From the NCBI RefSeq assembly GCF_003573695.1, contig NC_039365.1, positions 130,535,466-130,599,465 of the forward strand: 64,000 bases of DNA. The letters are read 5' to 3'. Source of the DNA: Papaver somniferum (Eukaryota; Streptophyta; Magnoliopsida; Ranunculales; Papaveraceae). Made by a program: the position numbers and the translations under genes. Positions within the stretch are counted from its first letter, which is position 1; each line of letters opens with the position of its first letter. Shown one piece after another: positions 32,701-45,300 of the stretch. Under the pieces are notes generated by a model. The model made no database searches. It was given only the letters and a program-made list of their open reading frames with translations, and had not been told where the DNA came from.

Positions 32701-33870
32701 ATTGTCTGGAATCAAATCAGAAGCACAGAATTACAGACGACCTAATGAGATCAGTTTCAACAAAGAAAATGGTAATCCCCAACTCTTACCTATTTTATGA
32801 TTTCACTAGACTTTAGTGGTGACGCGAAACTTCGAAAACTTGCTCACTCCTTCAAACCTGCGAAGACGAGCAAAACTTATCATTCGAGAGTCAACACTGA
32901 CTTTTCATGAAACTATGAATAATTCACATAACCTTTCATGTGAACATTCGCTGATTTTCTACATGTGTGCATATACTATAAAATCGCCAAACTCATACAT
33001 ACATTATGTCATCACGAATACAATTGTTTTCTTTCAGCAATTGCTCAAAAATCATAAATTGATTTTCATAAAACCGTGAACAACCCACGTGAATTTTTAC
33101 TGAGTGAACATCCACTGGTTTTTCGAAAATTGGACAGACGTCCATTCTACAATTGAGAAAACTTGCATACAAATATTATTTCACCGTGAATAATTGTCTA
33201 CTTTCAATAGTTGTTCAAAATCAAAATATTGATTTTACAAAAATATATAATGTGAAACTCATGTAACTTTGAAAATATGTATTTTCTTGGTCCTTCTCGT
33301 GAGCATCCTTCTTTGAAATGAGAGTATATTTTCAAAAACAAACTTTTTCATGAAAGATCATAGACAAAATTTTATTACTAACAAACGCACGTCTATTAAA
33401 AAAAAAACTTTTCTCTCGTACGAGCATCCACCTTTGAAATGAGGGTTTATACACTTTGTGAAATCTCACATATTTAAAAAATAAAATTTTGGTTTTCATG
33501 AAAGCTCATAGACAAAATTTTATGTAGACTCAGGTCTATTTTGTTTGTTTCTTAAACTAACGAACGAACATTTGTTCCTAAAACAAGGATTTCCTTTTTT
33601 GGGTCGAGCCCAAAAACGCTGAACTGACCAAAATTGAACTTTCAACCGACCAAATCAGCAGTGACTTATCTCTCCATGCTCACGGGATGACACTCTATCT
33701 TACTATCATGGTTAACATCTGTGTATTTGCTCGTACATGTCATCATTGGGGTAAATCGAGGATTCTGAAACTACCTTTGTAGACTGAGTTCAACCACTGA
33801 TCTCGTCGACTAAAAATCAGCATTTAATGCTTACTGCGGAACATGACTATTCCTCACTAAGCAGGGGACT
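32701..33870 (+). mobile_element. Tat 3' internal non-coding region and polypurine tract
   Basis: AT-rich with repeated TTTTCATGAAA-like stretches. AAGCAGGGGACT at 33859-33870 is the likely polypurine tract. On the minus strand the upstream part would hold the promoter of the antisense ORFs; no TATA box was assigned. Confidence 0.5.
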
Positions 33871-36800
33871 TAATGTAGATGGTGAATTTTCAACAAAGGT
33901 CAAAACCGTAAAATCATGATACTGCATGTTTCTGACATGGCTTCAGAGATCCATGTGACGATTCGTGTTTTACGAAGTATGATGCATATGTCGCTCGAAA
34001 GGCCTCTCCGAAGCATTCGACACCGGGCATTTCATCATAGCCTCTATGTAGAATAATGTAATTGGGCGGTTCTCCGTAAGATTGAGAGCTTAATGCCTTC
34101 AGGATACCGGTGACACTCACTGTTCTCTGACTACATAGAGGAATTTGCCTCTACATAGAAGAACAATTGGGCGGTTTTCCGTAAGATTGAGAGCAATAAC
34201 GTCTTCAGGACGGTGATACTCACTGTTCCTGACTATGTAGAGAGACCCGTCTGTAGACTCAGGCGGTCCTCTATACATGAAATGTTGAGAGGGAAAAAAG
34301 TCTTCGGGACATTAGCAACACTCGCTGATTTACTGACTATAGGCAAGAGATTAAATTCTAGGTCATATTAACCACTGAATTCCTAGAAGATAATCTATCT
34401 TATCTCATTACTCCTATTTCATGATCGCAATGGTAATAGATAAATGTATTACTCCGATTTCTTGATCGAATCCATGGCTGATCTCATGAAATGATAATAG
34501 ATGTTACTCCGATTTCATGGTCGAATCCACGGCTGATCTCATGAAATGTTAATATCACCACTTATTTCATTACTCCTATTTTATGGTCAAATCTGCGATT
34601 CCATGAGATGGTGATGAAATTATCATTTTATTATTCTGAATCCATAGTCCAATTCGCTGCTGATTTTATGGATTGATAATAAAATAACTACTCATCTTAT
34701 TACTCAGTTTCATGAATTATTCTCCACTGAATTTCATAAATCAGTAATAAATACCCAACAACTGGGCATCTGGACCATCACTGAGTAAGCCCCACAAAAA
34801 TGGTGCGAGTGTACTCGACAATGATGCACGACTGAGCACCCGGATGCACGAACGAGTGTCCAAAAAATATGAAATAATGAGGAATCCTTCGCAAAACAGG
34901 AGAAAACAATGAATATTAATAAAATAATAAGAGGCGCCCAAGGCCGGGCCCACTATCCGGCCGACCATGCCCTAGCCATGGTCGGTCCGTGCCTCTCCCG
35001 GTATTTTCCTTATTTTTTATTATTTCGTGAACTCACGAAAACTCCTTGGTTTTAGCAACTTTACTTGTTTTTGCAAAAATCTTGAATTCTCCATAACTTG
35101 GTGGATTCACGAAATAATATTATTATAAAATAAGGAGAGGTGTGCGGGACCGGGCAACCTAACCGGCCGGCCATACTTAAGCCGTGACCGGTCCCACACC
35201 TCACAATCCTTAGACTTTTATAATTATTATTCCCTAATCTCACGAAACTCCTCCGTTTCAACAAAAACTCGTGGATTCTCCATAACTTCAAGGATTCTCC
35301 ATAACTTCAAGGATTCATGAAAAATAATAAAATAGAGAAATGTGTGCGGGATCGGGCAACCTAGCCGGCCGGCCATGCCCTATCCATGGTCGGTCCCACA
35401 CCTTGCAATCCCTAATCTTGCATAATTATTATTTTCCTCAATTCATGAAACTCCTGGGTTTGAGCAAAATTCATGATTTCTCCATATTTTCTCAAATGTT
35501 GCTCAAATCACGAAAACCAAAAACCAACATAGTCGCACGACTGGCTAGCCTCTCACGGAAATTTTAAATATTAAAATACTTTTATTTTAATATTTTCAAA
35601 ATATTGATGAATTGAGCAAACATGCTCATTCCAACAAAAATCGAGAATTCTCAGTCAAGAGGAAACTCTTCTGAAAATTCACTATGTTGCTCGAACGCGC
35701 ATCAGAAAATACTAAAACTCTCAGTATGGAAACATGGACACCACGACAACACGTGCATGCCTCCATGACGGACCAGAGTCATTCCCAGGGCTTGCACAAA
35801 GCCGGTCCCACATGTTTTCATAATTCTGACCTAATTTGTTCAATTGCTCATACTGGGCCCGAACTCTCTCCAACCAACTGGAGAACCCTTCAAATGACCA
35901 ACAACTGGTCCCGCGATCACCAAGAGCCGGTCCCATGCTCTCTTGGTCGGTCCTCATCTCTCATACCTAGGTTTGTCACCTAACGCTAAATCCAGCAATA
36001 TTTCAATAAATGATGAAACCTGCATTTAATCATCGTTCTTTCACCAACTCTCAAACTGAGAACCCTGGTGCGTTCTCACTCGAGCACTGGGCATCACATG
36101 GACGCTCATCATCCCATGTGGTCGGTCCCTCTTCACTCATGACCAATTTTCAGCAATTCACCAATTGTTGAAGGATTAATCAAAAAATTAGGGTTTCGAA
36201 CAAACGCTCCACGAATCACCATTCTGAGCAAGTTCAAACATCAAATTATGTTGATTCAGCAATCAACATCCAAATTAATAATATTCGGTAATTCACCAAT
36301 ATTTTTGATTAATATTTTATTGGGTCATGGCACCAGTAAATAATTCTTTGAATTGAGCAATACTTGCTCAGTTGCTCGAATATTGATCCAACCATCAATA
36401 TTCGGTAATTCATCAGTAGTTTGTCGAATTGAGCAACACTTGCCCAATTGCACGTCAAATTATCAATATTCAGTGTTTTGGTGAATTGAGCAACACTTGG
36501 TCAGTTGCACACCAAAATTATCAAATTCGTTGAATTGAGCAATACTTGCTCAGTTGCTCGACAAACTCTCAATATTCGGCAATTCGTCGAGTTGAGCAAT
36601 ACTTGCTCAGTCTCTAGTCAGTAATTCATTGACATCTCAGAGAACTACATGTTCATGAATCGCCGAGCATTCACCACTTATGCTCGATTCAACAAAATTA
36701 GACTCACAGTCTAAATCAGTCAACAACTGACCAACTAATACACGTCTGCCTTGCAGACTCCACGATTCGTGAAATATCAATCACGTCACCAATGGGGGAT

Positions 36801-37452
36801 ATCACTCAGGGTTTTGGTCTGGCGATCTACGGCACGTGGATTCATCCACAATGAGAAATGTGCGTAAGTCGTGTAAAAGGTGGAAGGAGTTAGCAAAGTA
36901 GTGGGTGCACGATCAGTCAAGTCTCCGCACGACATGGAACTGACTTTACCACGATCTCCCACTTTCCCACTCTTTCACTCAAGAAACCGTCACACTTACA
37001 TGGATCAGTGGTACATTATTCTTGCAATATAAATAAGTCTAAATCGAGGACATCAGGGAGGATCAATCGAATATCATCAATCATAGATTATCATCATTAT
37101 CCGTCAACAACTCGATATAAAATTATTCACAGAACTCAACTTCAGTAGTTCAGCAATATTGCAGAAACCTTCAACACACCCACAATCCTTGATCATCACT
37201 GATCCCACACAACTCTCAGTTTCCCTCCTACAGATCAATCCATCTCCCTCTTTGCGACCGAATTGACTCTGTAACGGCCATTGTCTTGATTTAGGCCGGA
37301 GTCATACAGATTGATTTCCCGAATCTAAGCACCCCCTTTGCAGCGGTGCATCTGTGTGAGGATTAGCATTTTGCCCGGCTGAGGAGTCTGGACAGCACGC
37401 TCGACTCTCCACTTTCCCAAAAAACCGGCGGCTCGTTTTTTCCCCATCTACA
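33871..37452 (+). repeat. Tat-lineage 3' LTR, about 3.58 kb
   Basis: The start (TAATGTAGATGG, presumably once TG) follows the polypurine tract; the end CATCTACA matches the 5' LTR end. It keeps the 1.85 kb missing from the 5' LTR, including TATA-like AATATAAATAAG (about 37028). Two related GC-rich segments containing GGCCGGCC lie at 35130-35210 and 35341-35410. A run of GAGCAA(T/C)ACTTG(C/G)TCAG units is at 36355-36620. Confidence 0.85.
36350..36625 (+). repeat. Degenerate GAGCAATACTTGCTCAGT repeats in the Tat LTR
   Basis: TTGAGCAATACTTGCTCAGT and close variants recur about five times (near 36355, 36425, 36485, 36537 and 36592), each itself an inverted repeat (TGAGCAA ... TTGCTCA). They are interleaved with AATATTCGG units. 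Confidence 0.7.
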
Positions 37453-39900
37453 AAATGATATTGTGATTATGTATGGGTCTGGGTGAAGATTTCGTTCTAG
37501 AAAGCAATGTTTTACATTCGTTTAAAGGAACTAAATTCATAAACTTGTTTTGTGAATCGAAAGGGAAATCGCTAGGCTTATTGGTGTTGTTATTCATTGC
37601 AAATCTTTTGAATTACCAATATGTGTTTTTAGTATAACCGCTCATAACTTGTTTCTATCTTGGTAAAACTATTCAGAAGGCCTGACTTTTGTATTGGTAT
37701 GACTTTTATTAGTGAAACCAATCTTAAGTAATCACCTAATATGGTAAGATCGATATCTTGAATTTGGTGTGACTAAATATTATGTATTGGGAAACCGATC
37801 CTAGTAAGAGGTGTGACCGATCACAAGAGAGAGTGTAATCGATCCTTGTAAGAGGTTTAACAAGTTTTAGTAAGTTGGTGTAACCGATCATATAACTTGG
37901 TCAACCGATCACAAGTTTTACCATAAGAAGTGGTAACCGATCCTAGTACTTAGTTAGCCATTTTATGGTAACTAGTGTAACCGATCCTAGTACCCACTTG
38001 GAGGTAAAACCGAAACTTTATGTTGAGGTAGAAACGTGAAACCCATTAATGGTGATTTGATAGGATAATCAATCACATAGTTCTTGGAAGTCAGATGAAC
38101 CAATTCTAAACTTGTTTGGAAGTGTGGCAAATCGGTTCCAAGATTGTAAATATGAAAAAGGATTTACAAAGTAAAGATGTCGACATACTTTGAACATGTG
38201 CAGTAGCTCTTATCTTTTATTGTTCAAAGATATTCCTTAATAGCTAAAGGAGAATCCCGAATCAAAATAAATTGAGAATCTTTTAATTAAGGTTTTAAGT
38301 TTTTATATGCTTTTAATTTCCAGCAATTAAAATGCATATCTTTAGAAAATAAAAATTAGTAATGTGCATTTACTAATTGGATATTTTCTACTGAGATTTC
38401 AGTCATTAATTGGACAGAGTTTTTTCCAGGAATTATGAAATCCGTATTTGAGTTTATTGTATATCTTTGAGAATATTCGGTTTTGGAAATTCCTTGGTGT
38501 CCAAACTTCCTTGTTTATAAATACTGAAGTTTGCATTTCGAGCAAACTAATCCTCAGAGCCAGCAAAACTACCTAGTTGTGTTGTTACTGGTGGAGCCGC
38601 CTATTCGGGGAGGAAAGTAACCTAATTAGGCGAAATCTCTTACGGCCTCTCAGTTTAAAGACTTCTTTGGGATTGAGAATCTCTATTAGTACCGTTGGTG
38701 GGAAATTAGATAATTGCAGTTTATTATTAGTTTTCGATTGATTTGATTGACTAACGGTGGTTGAACATTGATTGCACCTAGTTTGTTTATGCTTGAGAAT
38801 ATTCTCTTATGATATAATATAAGATTCGCTCAAACTAGATCGAAGTTTCGACGGGGATCTTTATACATTCTTTAGATCTAAAGACGTCTTGTGATAATCC
38901 ATTGTTAACAGACTCCATTCTGTGTGTGATTGATTATGAAAGATTCAAGTTGTTTGTGTGCAGGTGTTTATCAAAGATCAAAGAAGATTGAAGACAAAGA
39001 ATATATTTGGGTTCATAATATTTGGTGTGCACAAAACTTGTTTCGGCTAGAAAAGGTTCCAACTATAATCGGTTTATCTTTGTGATATATTGATTGATTA
39101 GTTGAGTAGATCGGCATCAATACGTTTCTTTGTGATCAAAAGTATTGATTGAATAATCTTAACAATTACTTTGGTAGTTTTTGAAAAGGTAGATCTAAGG
39201 ACCTAACAAAGGAGTTTATTGGGATAAACGGAAGAGCCTTTTGTCAAACTCATATCACCTGGTTGAAAATAGTTGTTACCAAACAGATTTGTTGTTCCTT
39301 TACTGTTTGGAATACGAACCAAAGGAATTGTTCCAAGTGCGTGACTTATTGCAAGTTGGAGGCGCAGGGATGTAGACAGAACTAGGTGAACTATAGATTT
39401 AGTTGCTTGGTATCAACTATACGAAGTTGGTTTAGATTTTGTATAGCGGCTTAATCCTGAGAGTATTCAATTCTGGACAATGTCCTGGGATTTTTCTGCA
39501 TTTGCGGTTTCCTCGTTAACAAAATCTTGTTGTGCCATTTACTTTTAAATTACACATTATAATTAAAGTAAACTCCACTTTGTGCGTTAACAGGGCACTT
39601 GATATTGATCCCATTGGTTTCAGTTATTTTCATACCTTTTATCAAGTGATCATTTTGTTGTTGTATTGTCTCGATTCCATATCCATAGAAAATCACACAA
39701 AGTGTATTGGTTTTCTCCACTTGCCTTTGATATTTAATTCACAAGTTAGACCAGTTCGGACTAACCCTATATCAAGTGGATAATGTGTTGAATTATTCCT
39801 TGAGTGATTGTATCTCCAAGAGGTTTATACACGGTGAGTCTTGTATAGGTTGTGATCAAAATAAAAGATTGTGGTGTATTTGGGTACCCTCATCTTTTCA
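37453..39900 (+). repeat. Orphan copia-type LTR, third family (LTR-3)
   Basis: About 2.45 kb, similar in size and layout to the Copia-2 LTR. It has the array AACCGATCCTAGTA (about six copies, 37790-38010), a TATA box (TTATAAATACTG near 38515) and the conserved TTTGCGGTTTCCTCGTTAAC block at 39503. The end CATCTTTTCA is at 39891-39900. No partner LTR, primer site or internal region is present. The first base and any target duplication could not be fixed. Confidence 0.65.
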
Positions 39901-40513
39901 ATAAGGATATGTCATAGAAAGTGGTCGAAGTGCGAAGGCAAGGTGACACGGTCATCTTCGTGAGACTCTTATTAGGAAAGGTGTCCATGAGCGTTATCAG
40001 CGTGTATGCACCCCATGAACTCACTAGTAAGGATGAAAATACGAGCTTTTGGGACTTCCTGGACGGAATGGTAAGTGGTGTCCGTCAAAACAAAAAATTA
40101 TTCATTAGAGGAGACTTCAGTGGTCATGTTGGCTCAAGCGGTAGGGGATTATAGAGGGTCCACAGTGGATTTGGTTCGGTGCTTTGAACCAAGGAGGGGA
40201 AGATTTTCTGAAATTTGCAGGGGCATGCGATCTCTTCATCGTAAATACCCTTTTTCCGAAGAGGAAATCGCATTTGGTCACCTATAAGTGCGGTCAACAC
40301 GAGACTCAAATTGACTATATCCTTGCAAGGAAGGAGGATAGGCCGGAATGCTTTGATTGCAAGGTATTAACAGGAGAATGCGTTGTTGTCCATCATAAAC
40401 TTCTAGTAATGAACTTCTTTATCAAGACTCGCTACCAGCGGAGAAGAACTGCGAATCCACCGAGAACTAAGTGGTGGAACCTCAAGGAAGATACTGCGAA
40501 GACCTTCAAATAA
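39901..40513 (+). pseudogene. RTE LINE endonuclease fragment
   Basis: The frames give VVEVRRQGDTVIFVRLLLGK, SVISVYAPHE, FIRGDFSGHVGSS (the GDFN-type block) and, after a shift, FLKFAGACDLFIVNTLFPKR, HLVTYKCGQHETQIDYILAR (with the conserved Q-I-D-Y) and VVHHKLLVM. This is the apurinic-type endonuclease domain that nicks target DNA for LINE insertion. The N-terminal part is missing, cut at LTR-3. Confidence 0.88.
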
Positions 40514-41386
40514 AATGTGCTTTCGGAAGGTGTGCTCTGTGAGGATGGGGAACCAGATCACAGGTGGAAAGAAACTGTTGGTCAGATTCGACAACTAGCA
40601 GTGGAAGTACTGGGACAAGCAAGAGGAAGTGGAAAGCGCGACCATAAAGAATCCTTGTGGTGGTCGGGGGAAGTGCAACAAGCCATCATACACAATAAAG
40701 ATTGCTTCCAGAAGCTCCAGACCTTTGAGAGCGATGAAAATCGTCAGAATTATAAGATAGAAAAAAGTCGGCTGAGACGAACGGTAAGCGTGGCTAAAGG
40801 TCGTGCATTTGAGGATTTCTAAAGCAATCTATACACTAGAAAAGGAGAGCAGGACATCCCCGGATATGCGAGATGAAGACATGTGACCCTGTCTAAGTCA
40901 AATGCATTAAGACATCAGACGACCGAGTCTTGGTGGAGGATGCAGAGATTAAGGCACGTTGGAAGGAGTATTTCGACAACCTTTTCAATGCAGGAAGTGA
41001 AACCCCCTACCCCCCCCCCCCCCCTCCCCCCCCACAAACACACACCACCACCACCACCATCCTTGGGGAAGCTTTCGAACTTGTGGAAAAATTCGAGGAC
41101 GATACTGTCTATAGCACCCACGAGAGTGAAGTCAATGAGGCCTTAAAAGGGACTAAAAAAGGGAAGGCTTTGGTTCCGGATGCCATCCCGATTGAGGTGT
41201 GGAAGTGTCTGGGAGATGATGGGATAACTTGGTTGAGCAAGATATTCAATAATATCTCCCGGTAAAACCGAATGCCGGACAAGTGGTGTCGAAGTGTGAT
41301 TGTACTGATCTTTAAAAATAAAGTCGATATCCAGAGTTGCTTGAACTATAGGGGAATCAAACTGATGAGTCATACACTCAAGATGT
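40514..41386 (+). pseudogene. RTE LINE linker and start of reverse transcriptase
   Basis: Continues the same LINE in broken frames: DHRWKETVGQIRQLAVEVLG, WWSGEVQQAI, ARWKEYFDNLFNAGSE, then a low-complexity insert (poly-C then CAC repeats, 41003-41060), EVNEALKGTKKGKALVPDAI, PIEVWKCLGDDGITWLSKIF, MPDKWCRSVIVLIFKNKVDI and NYRGIKLMSHTLKM. It stops at 41386 where the Copia-2 LTR begins. The expected catalytic block with F-x-D-x-x-K-A-Y-D is absent. Confidence 0.88.
41003..41060 (+). repeat. Poly-C and CAC low-complexity tract
   Basis: Runs of 13 or more C interrupted by single T or A bases, followed by CACCACCACC. It sits inside LINE coding sequence and is absent from the family consensus I know, so it is a local expansion. 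Confidence 0.9.
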
Positions 41387-43823
41387 TGTTAGAGCACTGC
41401 TCGGTCGAACTCGCAAGAGTTGCTATCTCAAGCTTGTTTGTCAAGTTTAGTTGCCAAAACTATAAGTCTTGATTTCTAGTGTACTTATATATAAGTCTCG
41501 GATTAGGATAGAAAGTGTAGTTGAGCTTAGACTCACGGAGTTCATCTATTGAAGACGAAGAAATACTAAGGGGAGCTTGTGGAACTTCATCAACAAAAGG
41601 TATGTGGAGACTTGAACTCATCTATCACTCAAAATTCTATCTACTCTATCTCCTATTTGAGACAAAAGTCGTATATCTATATAGACTTTAATTATGCACA
41701 TTTGATATTTCGAGCTGAGTTTAACTCGCTTACATATTTCTCGAAATATGTGTTGGTAAGCTTTCGCTTTAACCAAGTTCATCTTATATTGTTGACGAAA
41801 GTCAAAAGATGATCATGTGGAAATCGCCTGGTAACATCTTACATGTTTTGTGTGAGACAGTCATTTGATGTAGACTCGGAATGTTTCGTATTGATCATTC
41901 GATCACTTGAAAATTGCTTTGAAGCTAATAGTTTGTGTGAGACAGCTATTCCCATCTTCCGAGAATGTTTCAATGGTTTAAATGAGAGTTTAGAACAATT
42001 TGATTTAAGCATAGTATGCGTACTTTCATATATGTAATCCATGTCCGGGAAACATTGTATGCATACCCGTACGCTTACTGGTTAGTTTAAGAAAGTCTGA
42101 GAACCTTGTACATATACCGGTACGCGTACTAGCATAAGGTTCGGGTCCGGGAATTTCTGCTGAGTTTGGAGGTATGCGTACCCGTTCGCATACTGGTGAA
42201 CCTAAACTTAGTCCGACCACTAAGGTATGCGTACCCATTTGCATACCTGAGTGGATAATGTTCTAAAATCGGTTTGTTCATGAACTAATACATTTATATG
42301 ATAAGGAATGCAATCTTTTGCAAACCGTGGCTATAATGTTCATGACTTGATTCGAGTGAATCAAAATCAATTTTGCTTCAATTGTGTCTTGTGCACTTCT
42401 ATGAGAATATAAACTATTAAACAACTTTAGAACTAGTTTCATTTGAGTCATTTGAACTAGTTATGGTTAAGATGAATTTGGTTGATATGAAAGTGTTCAT
42501 ATGGATAACTTCGGTAAACTATTGTTTAGCCAACCAAGTACACGTTTAGGTACGGTTACCCATATCTAAATGAAGGTACATGTATAACAATCTAAGCTAA
42601 GTTCGATCTAATGGTTGAAAGATATTAGCTTGAGTATAATCAGGTATTTATCTAACAATGAATATTGAATGCATTTTTACCAAGGTAACATTTATTGAAA
42701 ACCCTGATTTGAAGACTATATAAAGGAGGACTCTAGAAACTGGGAAACCTAATCCCCACACCTCATGTGTGATACTAGTTGCGACTAGAGTCGATTCTCC
42801 TTTAACCTTAGGTTTTTCACGAAACCCTGTAGGTTAACGACTTGAAGACTTCATTGGGATTGTGAAGCCAGAGCCAACTATTTTTTCTGTAGTTCCGTGA
42901 TCTAATCTTGTTGTTTTCTATCGTGATTGAGTATTATCTTCTCTAAGATTGGCTCGAGATTTAATCTCCGATAGGCAAGATAAAAAGTAGTTACAAACAT
43001 CTTCGTCGCAGCGTTTGTGATTCCACAATATCTTGTTTTGCTACCATGTGATTAAGATTATTGTGAGGTGGTTGATATTTCTAAGCTGTTCTTTGGGCAT
43101 ATAAGTCAGGTATATCAATTGGTTCCTGTTCACCTTGATTTATCAAAAGACGGAACAAAACTCATAGTTTTATCTGTGGGAGACAGATTTATCTATTCAA
43201 TAGACTTTTCTGTGTGAGACAGATTTGTATATCAAGTCTTCGACTTTAGGTCGTAACAACTCTTAGTTGTGGGTGAGATCAGCTAAGGGAATAAAGTGCG
43301 TAGAATCCTGCTGGGATTCAGAGATATAAGGAGCGCAACTGTAACTTGATCAGTGTGAGATTGGTTAGGGCTCAACTACATTACAATATGAAGTTAACTT
43401 TGAGTAAGCTAGTGTCTGTAGCGGGGTTTTTCTGCATTTGCGGTTTCCTCGTTAACAAAATTTCTGGTGTCTGTGTTATTTCTTTTCCGCAATATATTTG
43501 TTTATATAATTGAAATATCACAGGTTGTGCGTAAGTTCAATCAATTGTGAATCCAACCTTTGGTTGTTTATTAAATTGATTGACACTTGGATATTGGTTT
43601 TTGATACCGTTCAAGTTAATTTCTCCTGTGTTCAATTAGACTCGCAAATTTCTATTTGCTTGAGTAAGTATTGAATCGAGAAATTGAGATATAACTCTTG
43701 GATATACTTTTTATAAGATTGAGTCTGACTGTCTAGTTGATTCTCTTAAAAGTATATTGGAGTTTGTCCATACAGATTGCTAAGCGAAATATTGGGTGTG
43801 GTTGTTAGACCCCCGCCTTTTCA
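41387..43823 (+). repeat. Copia-2 5' LTR, about 2.44 kb
   Basis: It begins TGTTAGAGCACTGCTCGG and ends CCGCCTTTTCA before the primer site. The 3' LTR (47493-49836) aligns over its whole length. The TATA box ACTATATAAAGG is at about 42716. Upstream, at 42055-42250, lie four or five palindromic motifs built on GTACGCGTAC and TATGCGTACC/GTTCGCATAC. The conserved TTTGCGGTTTCCTCGTTAAC block is at 43436. Confidence 0.9.
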
Positions 43824-43840
43824 ATTGGTATCAGAGCGGG
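43824..43840 (+). other. Copia-2 primer-binding site
   Basis: ATTGGTATCAGAGCGGG, an exact match to the tRNA-Met-type site TGGTATCAGAGC of plant copia elements. Confidence 0.92.
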
Positions 43841-43889
43841 AAAACATGTTTAAGACCTTATAAGTCTGTGTTTGTAGCGATATGACTCT

Positions 43890-44765
43890 ATGGACGACAA
43901 TAATCTCTCTGATAATGCAACACCAGATCAGAGTTCCTATGAGATGTTTCAAAATCCTGAGATATCTAAGAAGCCTTCTGTACCTGCCTCTGTGTCCTGA
44001 ATCTGCCTTCAACTGGGAAAAATGTCCTGATGACCAGTTGGATGATCTTTCAGATGAGAGCGATTCAGAAGAAGAACAAAATATTGATGAGGAATTCTCT
44101 CAATATATCAAGCTCTTTGACCATGCCTTGAAAGAAAACAAGTCAATAGATTGCTCGAGAAAATATTTGGCACCTCTCTGTCAAGAAAACAGATAGATGA
44201 GAAAACTCTTTAAAGGTTATGATTGTGGATATAAACTTTTACGATCTACTGTTAAAGATCTAGAAGAAGACCTACGCTCAAAAGGGTCCGAATGTGATAA
44301 TCTCCTTCGAAATCTCTTTGTGTTGAAAGAAAGACTTGCGGAATCTGAAGCAAGATATGACTCTCAACAAAAATGTTCTAATGACAGAGAACTCAGTCTC
44401 CTCGCCAGAGAAAAATCTTTGGAGACCGATCTCGCTGCTTCCCTTATTAAGGTAAAATCACCAGAGGAGAATCTTAAAAGATTCAATTCGAGCTCTACAA
44501 AATTATCTTCTGTGCTTGGAGCATGTAAAGAACATCGCGATACACGTGGTCTGGGCTATAAGGGAATAGACACTCCAAGTACTGATAAGATCAATTTTAT
44601 TCAAGCTAATGTCAACTCTTCATGTAAAAAAACCTTACCAGCAGCTGACGGGTTTGGAAACAAGGATTGTACTCCTTCAAATTTAAATCGTATGAGAACA
44701 GTCAAGAACAGATCCTTTAACTGCTATTATTGTGGAAATAAAGGGCATCTTGAATGAAGATGTCG
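43890..44765 (+). pseudogene. Copia-2 gag, internally deleted, with zinc knuckle
   Basis: The start MDDNNLSDNATPDQSSYEMF shifts frame near 44000 into CPDDQLDDLSDESDSEEEQN (acidic). Then come CDNLLRNLFVLKERLAESEA (coiled coil) and CYYCGNKGHLE followed by a TGA and RC, a CCHC knuckle with a stop inside. The UBN2 core between the first two parts is missing. Frames: 43890-44000, 43882-44196 and 44197-44757. Confidence 0.75.
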
Positions 44766-44808
44766 TTTTTGACTGAGGAATGAGAAACTTCACAACATTC
44801 TTGCATGG

Positions 44809-45300
44809 ATGTCTAAAAGAGTAATTAAACATGTCTCTCATATTGCTGGAGTAAAAGGCAGTGTCTGCAATCAAGAGAAATATTGTGATGAGTTATTTCT
44901 AGATTATGATTTTGAGACAAAAAATGCCTACAATTGTAGAAGGAAGAATGTCAGGTGGACAACTGACTCTTTAAATTACTCTGAGAAGAGAAAAAGGCAT
45001 GGGAGAAAGAAAGAAAAGCTAAGTTCCTTATCTCCTTCTAAAGAAGACAGTGAACCCGAGGTGTCTGCTCCAGATTTCATTCATATCAATAATCGAGTCT
45101 CAGAGATCAAGATCAGCATAAACAGACTCAAACGGAGTATCAAAAAGGCAAGGAAAGCATCAGGTTCAGGTATTCCTTGTCCCCCTCCGGTTAAATCTCT
45201 TTCAAATAATCTTAATGATTTTTCTGAAAATCTTCAAGAAGGAAAGAGAGAAGAAGTCAATATTCTTGATGAGCAAAAAGCTCATCAAAATACAACATGA
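44809..45300 (+). CDS. Copia-2 post-knuckle ORF, 163 codons
   Basis: The product is basic in the middle (KRKRHGRKKEKLSSLSPSKE) and has a helical segment (RVSEIKISINRLKRSIKKAR) that could be a coiled coil. It has none of the protease, integrase or reverse transcriptase motifs expected after a copia knuckle, so it is best read as a gag tail in a pol-less element. The frame is the same as, or close to, that of the knuckle, and the ATG may not be used. Confidence 0.45.
   Translation: MSKRVIKHVSHIAGVKGSVCNQEKYCDELFLDYDFETKNAYNCRRKNVRWTTDSLNYSEKRKRHGRKKEKLSSLSPSKEDSEPEVSAPDFIHINNRVSEIKISINRLKRSIKKARKASGSGIPCPPPVKSLSNNLNDFSENLQEGKREEVNILDEQKAHQNTT

Noticed and set aside
43824..43840. Possible tRNA-Met gene
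   Set aside because: Only the primer-binding complement of the tRNA 3' end is present, directly after an LTR; no cloverleaf.
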